A DNA stretch of 64,000 nucleotides from Candidatus Saccharimonadota bacterium (GTDB lineage Bacteria; Patescibacteriota; Saccharimonadia; Saccharimonadales; Saccharimonadaceae): the NCBI GenBank assembly GCA_027312225.1, contig DAICXK010000003.1:244-64243 (forward strand), read 5' to 3'. A program made the position numbers and the translations under genes. Under the pieces are notes generated by a model. It worked only from the letters and a program-made list of their open reading frames with translations, ran no database searches and had not been told where the DNA came from. Every line of letters begins with the position of its first letter. Position 1 is the first letter of the stretch. Shown here in pieces: positions 1 to 12,214 of the stretch.

Positions 1-185
1 AGTGTTAATCAATCTTCTCAGTACAAAGTATTTGCTTCTATGTTTGGTTATTACAGCGAGCTTGAGGATAAGATCATTATTTACACGACAAAACACGGCA
101 TCCAGCCAAGCCTCCAATCCGGCACATCACTGTACAACACTCCAGACAAATGCACCGTCATCAAGGGATAAAGATTACTTATCAC

Positions 186-674
186 CTAACTGGTTCGTAT
201 ACGCCGATAGGTGAACTTAATCGCTGGTCGCCACCCGCCCGAGGCATCACTGTCAAACTGATAGACAACGCCATTCTTGACCTCATTAATCTGCACCAAC
301 GCAGGTGCATACGGGGCAAGTGTGCGATAGAATACAATGTCATCGTCCGTGACATGTGTTCGCCCAGGAAATACCTCGTTAAATTTTTTACGGCCGACCT
401 CGTCAAAATACCGTGGCCTTCCTTTTGGCGGCACATAAAGCTCTGCTTTCAATCCCATACGGGACATAATCTTCTTGACATCACTAAGCAACAGCCTTGA
501 CTGGGCCTCAACATACGCATACAGTTGCTTCTTCGTCGTTAAAAACACCGTTGCATGATCAGTGCGGTTCACAGGTACACGCCATGCGATGACTTGCTTT
601 ACCTCAACGTCGACGCCAAACAAAGTCTTGCAGGTTCTTTCCAGCGCCAACTGATCAAATGTTGCATTGTCCAT
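186..674 (-). CDS. hypothetical protein, 162 aa
   Basis: Longest ORF at this locus, divergent from the 738 ORF with an AT-rich intergenic region; no recognised domain. Confidence 0.6.
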   Translation of the reverse strand: MDNATFDQLALERTCKTLFGVDVEVKQVIAWRVPVNRTDHATVFLTTKKQLYAYVEAQSRLLLSDVKKIMSRMGLKAELYVPPKGRPRYFDEVGRKKFNEVFPGRTHVTDDDIVFYRTLAPYAPALVQINEVKNGVVYQFDSDASGGWRPAIKFTYRRIRTS

Positions 675-737
675 ATAATTGTTATTATAACATTTCTATA
701 TCTCTTTGCCTCTTTTCCTATGCTAGACTAGAAACAT

Positions 738-2114
738 ATGTTTAGTCTCATGCTTATCACTGAAATAATGGCCCGATCTGGCGGTGGCGGCTCAGGAGGT
801 GGCGACGGCGGTGGCGGTGAGATTATCGCCCTGATTGGATATTTCCCAAGCTACTATCTTGGAAAACTCATTAAAAAGCTCCTTCCTCGCACGGCAGAGC
901 TCATTGTCAGTGCAACATTTGCCGCGCTATGCAGTATTGTTCTGCTCATTATCGGCATTACCGGAGGTCTTTTTGGTACATGGTTTATGATCCTCGTTAT
1001 TATTGGCATCTGGGCAGGTTGGGGCGCCGCATTCTTTGGCATCATGGAGCGCCTCAAAAAGCGTCAAGCAGCCGCCAGACAAGCAATCTCTACCGCCGCC
1101 CTACAGGATAGTGCTTGGAACGAAGAATCACTACTGGCGCACGCCCGTCAGACCTTTCTGCAGTACCAGTACGACTGGTCAACTTTCAACACTGCAAGTA
1201 TTCAAACATACACCAGCCCTCGCTACATGGCTCACAGCAGCCTGCTACTCAGCGCACTTCGCGAACTGGGGCGGACAAATGTCATGGCACAGGTTGAGAT
1301 AAAAAACAGCCTTATCGTTGGGGTGCATGACGATGCAGATAATGCACGTGACTCATTTGAAGTAGCGTTCGAGGCTTCGGCACTCGACCAATTAGTTGAT
1401 AGCAACAATACTATTATAATTAAAGACACCAAGCCGTTTATTGAATATTGGCACTTCATTCGTAGTGGCGAATCGTGGTTACTCGACAGTATCGTCCAGC
1501 ATACACAAGACCTGTCCACGGCCAATCACTCACTGCGGCAATTCGCCGAGAATAACCACATGTTCTACTCGCTCGACATGGGCTGGCTACTTCTACCTAC
1601 GAAGGGCGTCCTGATGTCGCGCGGCAAGCTTGGCACCAGTGATATCAATAACCACGTCGTCGGCACCTACAATGGCCGGCTGGTGCAGCTGTATACCTAC
1701 ACGCCAGTGCCGGGCAACAAGAATAACATGAGCTGGCTCGTCCTCCAGGTCACACTACCTAAATCATACGGTGGAATTATCACGCAGCCTCGTAAAAAGA
1801 TATTCTCATCAACCAGTGTTTACCAGAAACCTCCCAAGAGTTATAAAAAGTATGAGTTTGAATGGAATGATTTCAACAAGCGGTACAGTGTCCATGCCAC
1901 TGATGCCGACCGTCTGGCTGCATTCGAACTGATCAACCCAGGATTTATGGCCTACCTCTACGATAATGACCCGAACGCTGGCATCGAGGTCGCTGATAAC
2001 GTACTTTACCTGTATCGATACCTTGGTGCCCGCACGACAACAACGGTACATGCCGGGGAATATGAAGTCATGCTGACGATTGCACTAAAGGCCTTCAAAG
2101 AGCTCCAGCTCTGA
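738..2114 (+). CDS. membrane protein with Gly-rich N-terminus, possible Tim44-like domain (start may be 768)
   Basis: MARSGGGGSGGGDGGGGE then hydrophobic segments; TFLQYQYDWSTFNTASIQTYTSPRYM resembles Tim44-like domain proteins. Confidence 0.55.
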   Translation: MFSLMLITEIMARSGGGGSGGGDGGGGEIIALIGYFPSYYLGKLIKKLLPRTAELIVSATFAALCSIVLLIIGITGGLFGTWFMILVIIGIWAGWGAAFFGIMERLKKRQAAARQAISTAALQDSAWNEESLLAHARQTFLQYQYDWSTFNTASIQTYTSPRYMAHSSLLLSALRELGRTNVMAQVEIKNSLIVGVHDDADNARDSFEVAFEASALDQLVDSNNTIIIKDTKPFIEYWHFIRSGESWLLDSIVQHTQDLSTANHSLRQFAENNHMFYSLDMGWLLLPTKGVLMSRGKLGTSDINNHVVGTYNGRLVQLYTYTPVPGNKNNMSWLVLQVTLPKSYGGIITQPRKKIFSSTSVYQKPPKSYKKYEFEWNDFNKRYSVHATDADRLAAFELINPGFMAYLYDNDPNAGIEVADNVLYLYRYLGARTTTTVHAGEYEVMLTIALKAFKELQL

Positions 2115-2118
2115 TACA

Positions 2119-5100
2119 ATGGAAGTAATGGCAATAGACTTTCAGGCTCGCTACAATACTCTTAACAGTAACCAAAAGATGGCTGTCGATACCATCGACG
2201 GGCCTGTTATGGTGATCGCGGGGCCTGGTACCGGCAAGACTGAGCTGCTAGGCATGCGCGCTGCTAATATCCTCACCAAAACCGACACGTTGCCCTCGAG
2301 TATCCTCTGCCTTACCTTTACCGAAAGTGGAGCACATGCTATGCGCGAGCGCCTGGCGAGCATCATCGGCAAAGATGCTTACAAAGTCGCCATTCATACC
2401 TTTCACGGCTTTGGTACAGAAGTCATCAACCAACACAGCGAATTCTTCTATCACGGCGCGAACTTCCGACCCGCAGACGATCTGTCGAGCTATGAAATCA
2501 TCAAAAAGGTCCTTGACGAGCTAGATTACAGCAATCCTCTCGCCGGCAAGATGAATGGCGAATACACTCATATCCGCGATATCACAAGTAGCATCTCCGA
2601 ACTCAAACGAAGCGGCCTTACCAGCGACGAGCTACTGCAAGTACTAGACAGCAATGACATGGTGCTTGATGCCAGCGAAAACAAATTGCAGGCGGTGTTC
2701 GGGTCGAGGATCAGTGCCTCAACGCTTGCACGTCTTATTCCGGTGGCGAGCGAGATTGCTGATATCGCGCCTCCTGCGCTTCCTGGCGGCCTGACGCCTT
2801 TGTCTAACGTCATTGCGCTCAGTCTCGCCCATGCCGTCGATGAAGCCTCAAGTACTGACTCAACCAAACCGATTACCGCCTGGAAGAACCGTTGGATGGA
2901 AAAGAACGCTGACGGTAACCTTGTATTCAAAGACCGCAAACGCCACGAAAAGCTACGATCGCTCAGTTATGTCTATTTTCAGTACCTGGCACGCATGCAG
3001 GAAGCCGAGCTGTATGATTATGACGACATGATCCTTCGCGTTGTCCACGCCATGGAGGTGTTTGACGAGCTTCGTTACAACCTACAAGAAAAATACCAGT
3101 ACATCATGGTTGACGAGTTCCAAGATACCAGCCTGGCGCAGATGCGTATTTTAGATAATCTCACCAATAACCCTGCGCACGAGGGGACACCGAACATCCT
3201 TGTGGTTGGTGATGATGACCAGGCAATCTATAGTTTTCAGGGTGCAGACATCAGCAACATTCTCTCATTTCGCGATCACTATCGTGATGTCAAACTTGTC
3301 ACACTGGTCGACAACTACCGCTCCTCATCACCAATTCTTGAAGCATCACGCAACATTATCACGCAGGGTTCCGACCGTCTTGAACGGTACATCGACGAAC
3401 TAAACAAGACCCTCACGCCACACAAAAAGGGGACTGCCGCTGTCTCTCTACGCGTAGCGCCTACATCTGGTGACGAACGAGCGTGGATTGTGGATGAAAT
3501 AAAAACACGTATTAATCGAGGCGAAGACCCCGGGCAGATTGCCGTCTTAGCGCGCCGTCATCACGAAATTATCGCGCTGTTGCCATATTTTTCTGCCGCA
3601 GGCATACCTGTTGCCTACGAAAAAAGGGATAACGTTTTTGAAGTTGCACCCGTTCTTCTTGTCGAGCAACTCGCGCGCATCATTGTCTTATTCAAGGAGC
3701 AGCGCCTGCAAGAAGCCGACGCTCTATTGCCAGAACTACTCTCGCATCCAGCGTGGGGGGTAGCACCACAGGATCTCTGGAAACTCAGTGTCAGTGCCTA
3801 TGACAGCCGCACTCGCTGGTTTGATACAATGGCCACGACATCACAGTTCACTGCGTTTCACCGCTGGCTGACAGACCAAGTGGCGTCGTGCGCCCACCAG
3901 CCACTTGAATATATGCTCGATACGCTGATTGGCGCCCCAAATAGTACCACTGCTGAAGAAGAGACCGACGACACCGATGATGCATTTGCCGAGCCTGCAG
4001 CCGCCCCATTTAGGTCACCACTATATGATTACTTTTTTGGCGCTACTGCGCTCGCTCGCAATCCTGACGAATACCTCACTTACCTTGAAGCACTCCGGAC
4101 TATTCGCGCAGCACTACGCGACTATCAGACCGACACCGAACCGACACTAACAACATTCGTTGCCTTTGTCGACCTTTATCGTCAAACGGGTGGCGTTCTG
4201 ACTTCTGCCAGGCAAATTGGCAGCACTGCAACTTCAAGCGTTCAACTAATGAGCGCGCACAAATCAAAAGGCCTCGAATTTGACAGCGTGTACATAACGG
4301 GTGCCGTTGATTCAATGTGGGGCGAGCGAGTCCGCGGCAAGAGTCGCCTTATCTCGTACCCCGAAAACCTCCCGCTCAGCCCTGCCGGTGATTCACCCGA
4401 TGAACGTCTCAGGCTGTTCTTTGTTGCCGTCACGCGCGCCAAAAAAGAGCTCATTATCAGTTATAGTGATACGAACGACGATGGCAAGCCGTTCGAGCGC
4501 GCTGGCTTTTTGCTAGGACTCGGTGATCCAACACCCGTTCCACTGCGCACTGATTCTGCAGATACTCGTACCGACGCCGAACGACGCTGGTATGCTGATG
4601 TTGCCACACCCAACGAGGACTTGAAGGGGCTGCTTGCACCAATACTTGAAAAGTACAAGCTCAGCGCAACCCACCTTGGCAACTTCCTTGACGTGACGCG
4701 CGGAGGGCCACAGACATTCCTCCTCAATAATCTCCTCAGATTCCCTCAGGCCATGAATGCCGCCGCGGCCTACGGGTCGGCGATTCACGGCACGCTTCAA
4801 CGCGCTCATGCACATCTGACCGCCACTGGAAAGTACCGTGCCACTGAGGATATCATCCGTGATTTCGAAACCCTACTGGCTGATTATCGACTGGACGCAT
4901 CAACACGCGAGACGCTTCTTCAGAAGGGGATTGATGCGCTCGGCATTTTCCTGAAAGAGAAGTATCATTCGTTTGTGCCACATCAAAAATCAGAGCTTGG
5001 GTTTGCTAACCAGCAGTCAATCATCGATTCGGTACATCTCACCGGTAACCTTGATCTGGTTGACATCGATACTCAAACCAAGACGATGACCGTGACGGAC

Positions 5101-5457
5101 TATAAGACAGGGCATCCTGCGCGCGACTGGAAAGGGAAGACCGACTACGACAAGATAAAACTCCATCGCTACCGCCAGCAGCTCATGTTCTATAAACTAT
5201 TAGTTGAGCATTCACGTGATTACGGCGCATATTCGGTCGTAAAGGGCGTCCTACAATTTGTCGAGCCAACCAAAGATGGGCAGATCCTTGCCCTTGAGGA
5301 TGACTTTAGCGAGGCAGAACTAGACGAGTTCCGCCAATTACTCGTCGCGGTCTGGAACAAGATTATTACACTTGATTTACCTCCTGTCGATACGTACGAG
5401 CAGAACTACAAAGGTATCCTTGCGTTCGAGCGCGACCTCATTGACGGTAATCTCTAG
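2119..5457 (+). CDS. UvrD/PcrA-like ATP-dependent DNA helicase with C-terminal PD-(D/E)XK (RecB-type) nuclease
   Basis: Walker A GPGTGKTELL, DEFQDTS, GDDDQAIYSFQGA, LMSAHKSKGLEFDSV, VAVTRAKKEL; C-terminal LDLVDIDTQTKTMTVTDYKTG. Confidence 0.93.
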   Translation: MEVMAIDFQARYNTLNSNQKMAVDTIDGPVMVIAGPGTGKTELLGMRAANILTKTDTLPSSILCLTFTESGAHAMRERLASIIGKDAYKVAIHTFHGFGTEVINQHSEFFYHGANFRPADDLSSYEIIKKVLDELDYSNPLAGKMNGEYTHIRDITSSISELKRSGLTSDELLQVLDSNDMVLDASENKLQAVFGSRISASTLARLIPVASEIADIAPPALPGGLTPLSNVIALSLAHAVDEASSTDSTKPITAWKNRWMEKNADGNLVFKDRKRHEKLRSLSYVYFQYLARMQEAELYDYDDMILRVVHAMEVFDELRYNLQEKYQYIMVDEFQDTSLAQMRILDNLTNNPAHEGTPNILVVGDDDQAIYSFQGADISNILSFRDHYRDVKLVTLVDNYRSSSPILEASRNIITQGSDRLERYIDELNKTLTPHKKGTAAVSLRVAPTSGDERAWIVDEIKTRINRGEDPGQIAVLARRHHEIIALLPYFSAAGIPVAYEKRDNVFEVAPVLLVEQLARIIVLFKEQRLQEADALLPELLSHPAWGVAPQDLWKLSVSAYDSRTRWFDTMATTSQFTAFHRWLTDQVASCAHQPLEYMLDTLIGAPNSTTAEEETDDTDDAFAEPAAAPFRSPLYDYFFGATALARNPDEYLTYLEALRTIRAALRDYQTDTEPTLTTFVAFVDLYRQTGGVLTSARQIGSTATSSVQLMSAHKSKGLEFDSVYITGAVDSMWGERVRGKSRLISYPENLPLSPAGDSPDERLRLFFVAVTRAKKELIISYSDTNDDGKPFERAGFLLGLGDPTPVPLRTDSADTRTDAERRWYADVATPNEDLKGLLAPILEKYKLSATHLGNFLDVTRGGPQTFLLNNLLRFPQAMNAAAAYGSAIHGTLQRAHAHLTATGKYRATEDIIRDFETLLADYRLDASTRETLLQKGIDALGIFLKEKYHSFVPHQKSELGFANQQSIIDSVHLTGNLDLVDIDTQTKTMTVTDYKTGHPARDWKGKTDYDKIKLHRYRQQLMFYKLLVEHSRDYGAYSVVKGVLQFVEPTKDGQILALEDDFSEAELDEFRQLLVAVWNKIITLDLPPVDTYEQNYKGILAFERDLIDGNL

Positions 5458-5469
5458 ATATGCTATAAT
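5441..5469 (+). promoter_or_regulatory. sigma70-like promoter TTGACG-17-TATAAT
   Basis: TTGACG 5441-5446, 17-nt spacer, TATAAT 5464-5469, inside the 3' end of the helicase gene. Confidence 0.7.
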
Positions 5470-5576
5470 AAGAGGGTAGACGTATGAGAAGTGCGCACTC
5501 TGCCAAGCAATAACCATTGGTTGTTGGTGTACGCACATCTCCGTCTCGATTTTTGACAAGAGATAGTGCCCTCAGC

Positions 5577-5710
5577 GGCGCCACCTGGCATTCTAAACAC
5601 TGATACACCCCCTTCTTGCACCCCAGCACAGAAGAACACGATGATGTGTTGCAGCCTCGCCACCTCCCCCGGTGATTGGCTGTGAGCGGCGTCAGTGGCT
5701 AGGTGGCGCC
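5577..5710 (+). ncRNA. candidate structured leader RNA element of the 5753 gene
   Basis: GGCGCCACCT (5577-5586) exactly complementary to AGGTGGCGCC (5701-5710), helix extendable; inner hairpin AACAC-gatgat-GTGTT; upstream hairpins 5491-5536. Confidence 0.5.
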
Positions 5711-5752
5711 TTTAACCCCTTTAGTCCTACACACCTTGAAGGAGGTGATACC

Positions 5753-5917
5753 ATGGCCTGTACGCCATGTAGCAACCTGGGCTACAGCGGCTCGCGCTCC
5801 TGCAGTAACTGCAGCGGCACCGGTGAGACCGGCACCGCCCTGAGCGGGAAGAGCCGTTGCAGTACGTGCGCCGGAACCGGACGGCTTTGCCAGCAGTGCG
5901 GGAAAGCTGACGCGTAG
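5753..5917 (+). CDS. small CxxCxGxG (DnaJ-like zinc finger) protein, 54 aa
   Basis: MACTPCSNLGYSGSRSCSNCSGTGETGTALSGKSRCSTCAGTGRLCQQCGKADA; near-perfect SD AAGGAGGTGAT. Confidence 0.75.
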   Translation: MACTPCSNLGYSGSRSCSNCSGTGETGTALSGKSRCSTCAGTGRLCQQCGKADA

Positions 5918-6007
5918 TCAGGTTGAGATCGTCTCACCCCTGGGTGATTCGCAAAAAGGGCCTTTCATCGTATTCGATGATTGAAAAAGAGCGCACTATC
6001 TCTTGTC

Positions 6008-6057
6008 CATCTCACCGGTTTCATACATCCATGTGAACCCAGTGAGATGTTTTTGTT
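6008..6057 (+). terminator. intrinsic terminator
   Basis: CATCTCAC-cGGTTTCATacatccATGTGAACCca-GTGAGATG followed by TTTTTGTTT. Confidence 0.8.
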
Positions 6058-6069
6058 TGGTACAATATC

Positions 6070-7008
6070 ATGAGTATGAAAAATATATGGGAAGATCTAC
6101 CGCGTCCGTTCTTTATCCTCGCCCCTATGGAGGCAGTGACTGATGTTGTCTTTCGCCATGTCGTAGGGAAAGCTGCCACTCCCGATCTCTTTTTTACTGA
6201 ATTTACCAATGCGACCGGCTGGGTACATGCCGGCGACAAAGCTATTCGCGGCCGTCTCATAAAGACTGACGACGAACACCCCATTATCGCTCAGATCTGG
6301 GGTGGGGAAGCTGGCGACATGGAGCAGCTCGCCATGCATTGTCGTGATTTAGGGTATGACGGCATTGATATCAACATGGGTTGTCCTGCCAAAAGTGCCG
6401 TCAAATCTGGCGGCTCGGCCTTGATTCGTAATCCCGAGCTCGCCGCCGAGGCTATCGCGGCCGCCAAAACCGCCGGGTTGCCTGTCAGCGTCAAGACCCG
6501 CCTTGGTTATACGCACGTTGACGAGTGGCGCGACTGGCTAACACATCTACTTAAACAAGATATCGTCAACCTGACGATTCATTTGCGTACCAAAAAAGAA
6601 ATGAGCAAAGTACCTGCCCACCATGAACTTATCCCAGAAATTGTTGCCCTCCGTAATGAGATTGCCTCGCAAACCTTACTAACAATCAACGGCGACATTC
6701 GTGATCGTGCGCACGGCGAAGAGCTGGTGCGACAATATGGTGTCGATGGCGTCATGATTGGCCGTGGGATTTTTCATAATCCATTCGCGTTCGAGCATGC
6801 CCCTACGACCCACAGTAAGGAGGAGCTCCTCAGTCTACTACGCCTGCAACTCGATTTATATGATACATGGCAACCACAGCTCGGCCGACCATTCGAGACG
6901 CTAAAACGATTCTTCAAAATATATGTGCGTGATTTTCCGGGTGCCTCTGAACTGCGCGATCAATTAATGCAAACAAAAAGCACCGATGAGGTGCGTAAGC
7001 TTCTGTAA
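6070..7008 (+). CDS. dus: tRNA-dihydrouridine synthase
   Basis: APMEAVTDVVFR, DGIDINMGCPAKSAVKSGGSALI, TINGDIRD, DGVMIGRGIFHNPF. Confidence 0.93.
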   Translation: MSMKNIWEDLPRPFFILAPMEAVTDVVFRHVVGKAATPDLFFTEFTNATGWVHAGDKAIRGRLIKTDDEHPIIAQIWGGEAGDMEQLAMHCRDLGYDGIDINMGCPAKSAVKSGGSALIRNPELAAEAIAAAKTAGLPVSVKTRLGYTHVDEWRDWLTHLLKQDIVNLTIHLRTKKEMSKVPAHHELIPEIVALRNEIASQTLLTINGDIRDRAHGEELVRQYGVDGVMIGRGIFHNPFAFEHAPTTHSKEELLSLLRLQLDLYDTWQPQLGRPFETLKRFFKIYVRDFPGASELRDQLMQTKSTDEVRKLL

Positions 7009-7025
7009 TATATCACAAGCAGACA

Positions 7026-7075
7026 AAAATCCCCGGGCGGAGCGGTGACTCTCCCAGGGAGAGCCCCGCCCCGCG
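7026..7075 (-). terminator. GC-rich terminator hairpin after plsC-like gene
   Basis: GGGGCGGGGCTCTCCCtGGGAGAG...CGCCCGGGGATTTTTG on minus strand. Confidence 0.6.
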
Positions 7076-7771
7076 TCACTTCTTGGGTGGCAACGGGATG
7101 TATTCGTTCACGTACTCGGCACCCGAAAGACGCGTGACGGCCTTCATGAGAGCGTCCGTCACGCCCCGCGAAAGAGCAGCCTCGAGCGCTCTGTCGGCCA
7201 GATCCGAGTGTCCCGACAGTTCCTGGTAGTGCAGTGGATCGATCGGCTTGCCGATAACGATCTTTGCCCGACCAGGCCGGATTCGCCCTCCAGGAGGGTT
7301 GAGCTTTCGCATACCGATCAGGCCGACCGGCACGATTGGCACGCCACCTGCCCGGATTGCCGCTCGCGCGACACCAGTGTGTCCCTTGTGGACACGACCG
7401 TCGAGCGATCGAGTTCCTTCAGGGTACATAGCCATGATACCGCCCTGGCGGAGAATCTCCGCTCCAGACTTGATCTGTTCGAGCGCCGCTCGTGAATCAG
7501 TTCTCGACAGTGGTACCTGCCCGGTGTTGGTCATGAACCAACCATAAAGACGGCTCTTGCTCCAGTACTCCGCCTTGGCGAAAAACCGAATCTTGATGTC
7601 GGGCAGATGCACCGCAATGAGCGCCGATTCGATCTCTGTCGTATGAGGACCCGGCGCGATGATGTACGGACCCTTTTTGGGCAGATGCTCGCGCCCCTCA
7701 ACACGAACACGGAACAACAGCCGCAGGGGTATGCCGAGGATGAACTTGCGGAACGCCGCATTCCAATCCAT
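7076..7771 (-). CDS. 1-acyl-sn-glycerol-3-phosphate acyltransferase (PlsC/LPLAT family)
   Basis: APGPHTTEIE (H-x4-E/D-type motif), FFAKAEYWSKS, MYPEGTRSLDG, GVPIVPVGLIG; start at MDWNAAF with AGAGG upstream. Confidence 0.87.
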   Translation of the reverse strand: MDWNAAFRKFILGIPLRLLFRVRVEGREHLPKKGPYIIAPGPHTTEIESALIAVHLPDIKIRFFAKAEYWSKSRLYGWFMTNTGQVPLSRTDSRAALEQIKSGAEILRQGGIMAMYPEGTRSLDGRVHKGHTGVARAAIRAGGVPIVPVGLIGMRKLNPPGGRIRPGRAKIVIGKPIDPLHYQELSGHSDLADRALEAALSRGVTDALMKAVTRLSGAEYVNEYIPLPPKK

Positions 7772-7907
7772 GGGTAGCCTCTTTTCTTGTCTGCTTGTGA
7801 ATTTGGCGACCAGACGGCCACCAACATCTACTGGCAGTAGACTGTCACAAGAGTAAAACAGCGCCAACCCCTTTGCAAGCGTAACCCTTTTAGGGAGTCA
7901 TGTTAAA

Positions 7908-7937
7908 AAATATGCACCTTTCGGAAGGTGCATATTT
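7908..7937. terminator. bidirectional intrinsic terminator at end of atp operon
   Basis: AAATATGCACCTT-tcgg-AAGGTGCATATTT. Confidence 0.85.
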
Positions 7938-7952
7938 GTCTTTATTGGTGCA

Positions 7953-8375
7953 TTATCGACGCTTGCGTCGGCGTAGTTCCGCGACCTTCAGGCGAACCTG
8001 ATGGCGATCAATCATCTGATGCGCCTTTTCGAGCTCGATTTGATCGTCAGACTCATCACGTAGCTTCAGTGCACGCTCTAGTGCAGCCCGAGATTCAGCC
8101 TCGACAATTTCCTCGCCATGTTCGGCTTCGTCAACCAAAATGCGAATCTTTTTGGCAGAAATCTCAATCACACCGCCACTAATTGCAAAGAACTCCATCC
8201 GGTCGTCACTGTCATCTTTACGATCACGGACAGAGATAACGCCAGGCACGGCGACCGCTACTAGATCTTCGTGGTCAGGAAAAACACTAATCTCACCCTC
8301 GAGTGTCGGAATCGTCGCTTGATAAATCTCTTGATCAAGCTTCACGCCCGTGAGTGTGACAAGTTCGAGTCTCAT
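7953..8375 (-). CDS. atpC: F1Fo ATP synthase epsilon subunit
   Basis: ATIPTLEGEISVFPDHEDLV..., position after atpD. Confidence 0.92.
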   Translation of the reverse strand: MRLELVTLTGVKLDQEIYQATIPTLEGEISVFPDHEDLVAVAVPGVISVRDRKDDSDDRMEFFAISGGVIEISAKKIRILVDEAEHGEEIVEAESRAALERALKLRDESDDQIELEKAHQMIDRHQVRLKVAELRRRKRR

Positions 8376-8377
8376 CG

Positions 8378-10678
<2,301 letters not shown>

Positions 10679-10679
<1 letters not shown>

Positions 10680-12205
10680 TAGTCTTCAAACCCTTTCGCA
10701 ACTGTTTTTGTCACTGAGTCAATGAGCTCAATCAGGTCGTCAGAAGGCTTGTCGCCCTTATTGAGTTCACGCATCTCGGCTTTATGATCAGTCCACAGCT
10801 TGGCAACTAGTGCACCCTGCGCGTCTTTAATCCGCTCGGGATCAACCACGTCAAAGAGGCCGCTTGTTACTGCATGGATGCTGACAAATTGCTCCCACAC
10901 GCCCATTGGCTGATACTGAGATTGCTTGAGAAGCTCGGTCAAGCGACGGCCACGATCAATTTGTGACTTGGTTGCATCATCGAGATCAGAACCAAACTGC
11001 GCAAAGCTTGCCAGCTCGCGGAACTGCGAAAGGCCGAGCTTCAAGTTACCGCCAACACTCTTGACGGCCTTAGTCTGCGCGGCACCACCAACACGGCTCA
11101 CCGAAAGACCAGCCGAGATTGCCGGACGAATACCCTGATAGAAGAGGTCTGTCTCAAGGAAGATCTGACCGTCAGTAATCGAGATGACGTTGGTTGGAAT
11201 ATACGCCGAAATGTCACCGGCCTGCGTCTCAATAATTGGCAGGGCAGTCAGCGAACCTGCGCCCAGATCATCAGACAGCTTCGCGGAACGCTCTAGGAGG
11301 CGAGAATGTAGGTAGAAAACATCACCAGGGAAGGCCTCACGTCCTGGTGGACGGCGAAGAAGGAGTGACATCTGGCGATAGGCTACCGCGTGCTTGGTCA
11401 GGTCATCATAAATCATCAAGGCATGTTCGCCATTGTCACGAAAATATTCGCCCATTGCCGTACCTGCATATGGTGCAAGATAGAGAAGTGAAGCAGAATC
11501 ACTTGGGCCTGTTGCAACAATAATCGTCTGGTCCATGACACCCTCTTCCTTGAGGCGGTCAACAAGACGAGCAATCTTTGAGAGCTTCTGGCCAACAGCT
11601 ACATAGACATTCACAACGCCCGTCTTTTGCTTGGCCTGGTTAATCATCGTATCAATCGCAATTGCCGTCTTACCAGTCTGGCGATCACCAATGATTAACT
11701 CACGCTGACCACGCCCAATAGGGAACATCGCGTCAATACTCACAATACCAGTCATTAATGGTTCATGAACCGACTTTCGACCCATCACGCCGATCGCTTC
11801 GCGCTCGACAACGCCGCGTTGCTTCGTTTTGATTGGCGCACCACCATCCAATGGACGACCAAGTGGGTCAACCACACGACCCAACAGTTCTGGCCCAACA
11901 GGCACCGACAGTGTCTCACCCTTAAGGGTGACTCGTGCGCCAGCCTTCACTTCGCTGTCACTGCCAAGCAGTACCGCGCCAATCTCATCTTCATTAAGGT
12001 TCAAGGCAAACGCCTCGACATCACCCGCGTCTGACTCAATCGTCAAAACCTCGCTATAACCGGCATTCTGAAGCCCGTGCACCCATGCCACACCGTCACC
12101 AACACGTGTGACAATGCCAACCTTCTCAAGACCCTCGGTCGTTTCAAGCTGTGTAATCGCATCACGGAGATCACGGGATAATTCTGTTACTGAAAGTTTC
12201 GTCAT
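10679..12205 (-). CDS. atpA: F1Fo ATP synthase alpha subunit
   Basis: [54 protein letters not shown]. Confidence 0.98.
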
Positions 12206-12214
12206 GTTCTCTCC

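Noticed and set aside
2-214. 70-aa ORF at window start
   Set aside because: Low-complexity, overlaps other frames, no SD or recognised motif; may be part of an upstream intergenic region
5577-5710. T-box riboswitch upstream of the CxxCxGxG gene
   Set aside because: AGGTGGCGCC resembles part of the T-box and contains UGGC, but it is fully complementary to an upstream segment, and no recognisable Stem I specifier loop or AGUA motif was found; kept only as a speculation
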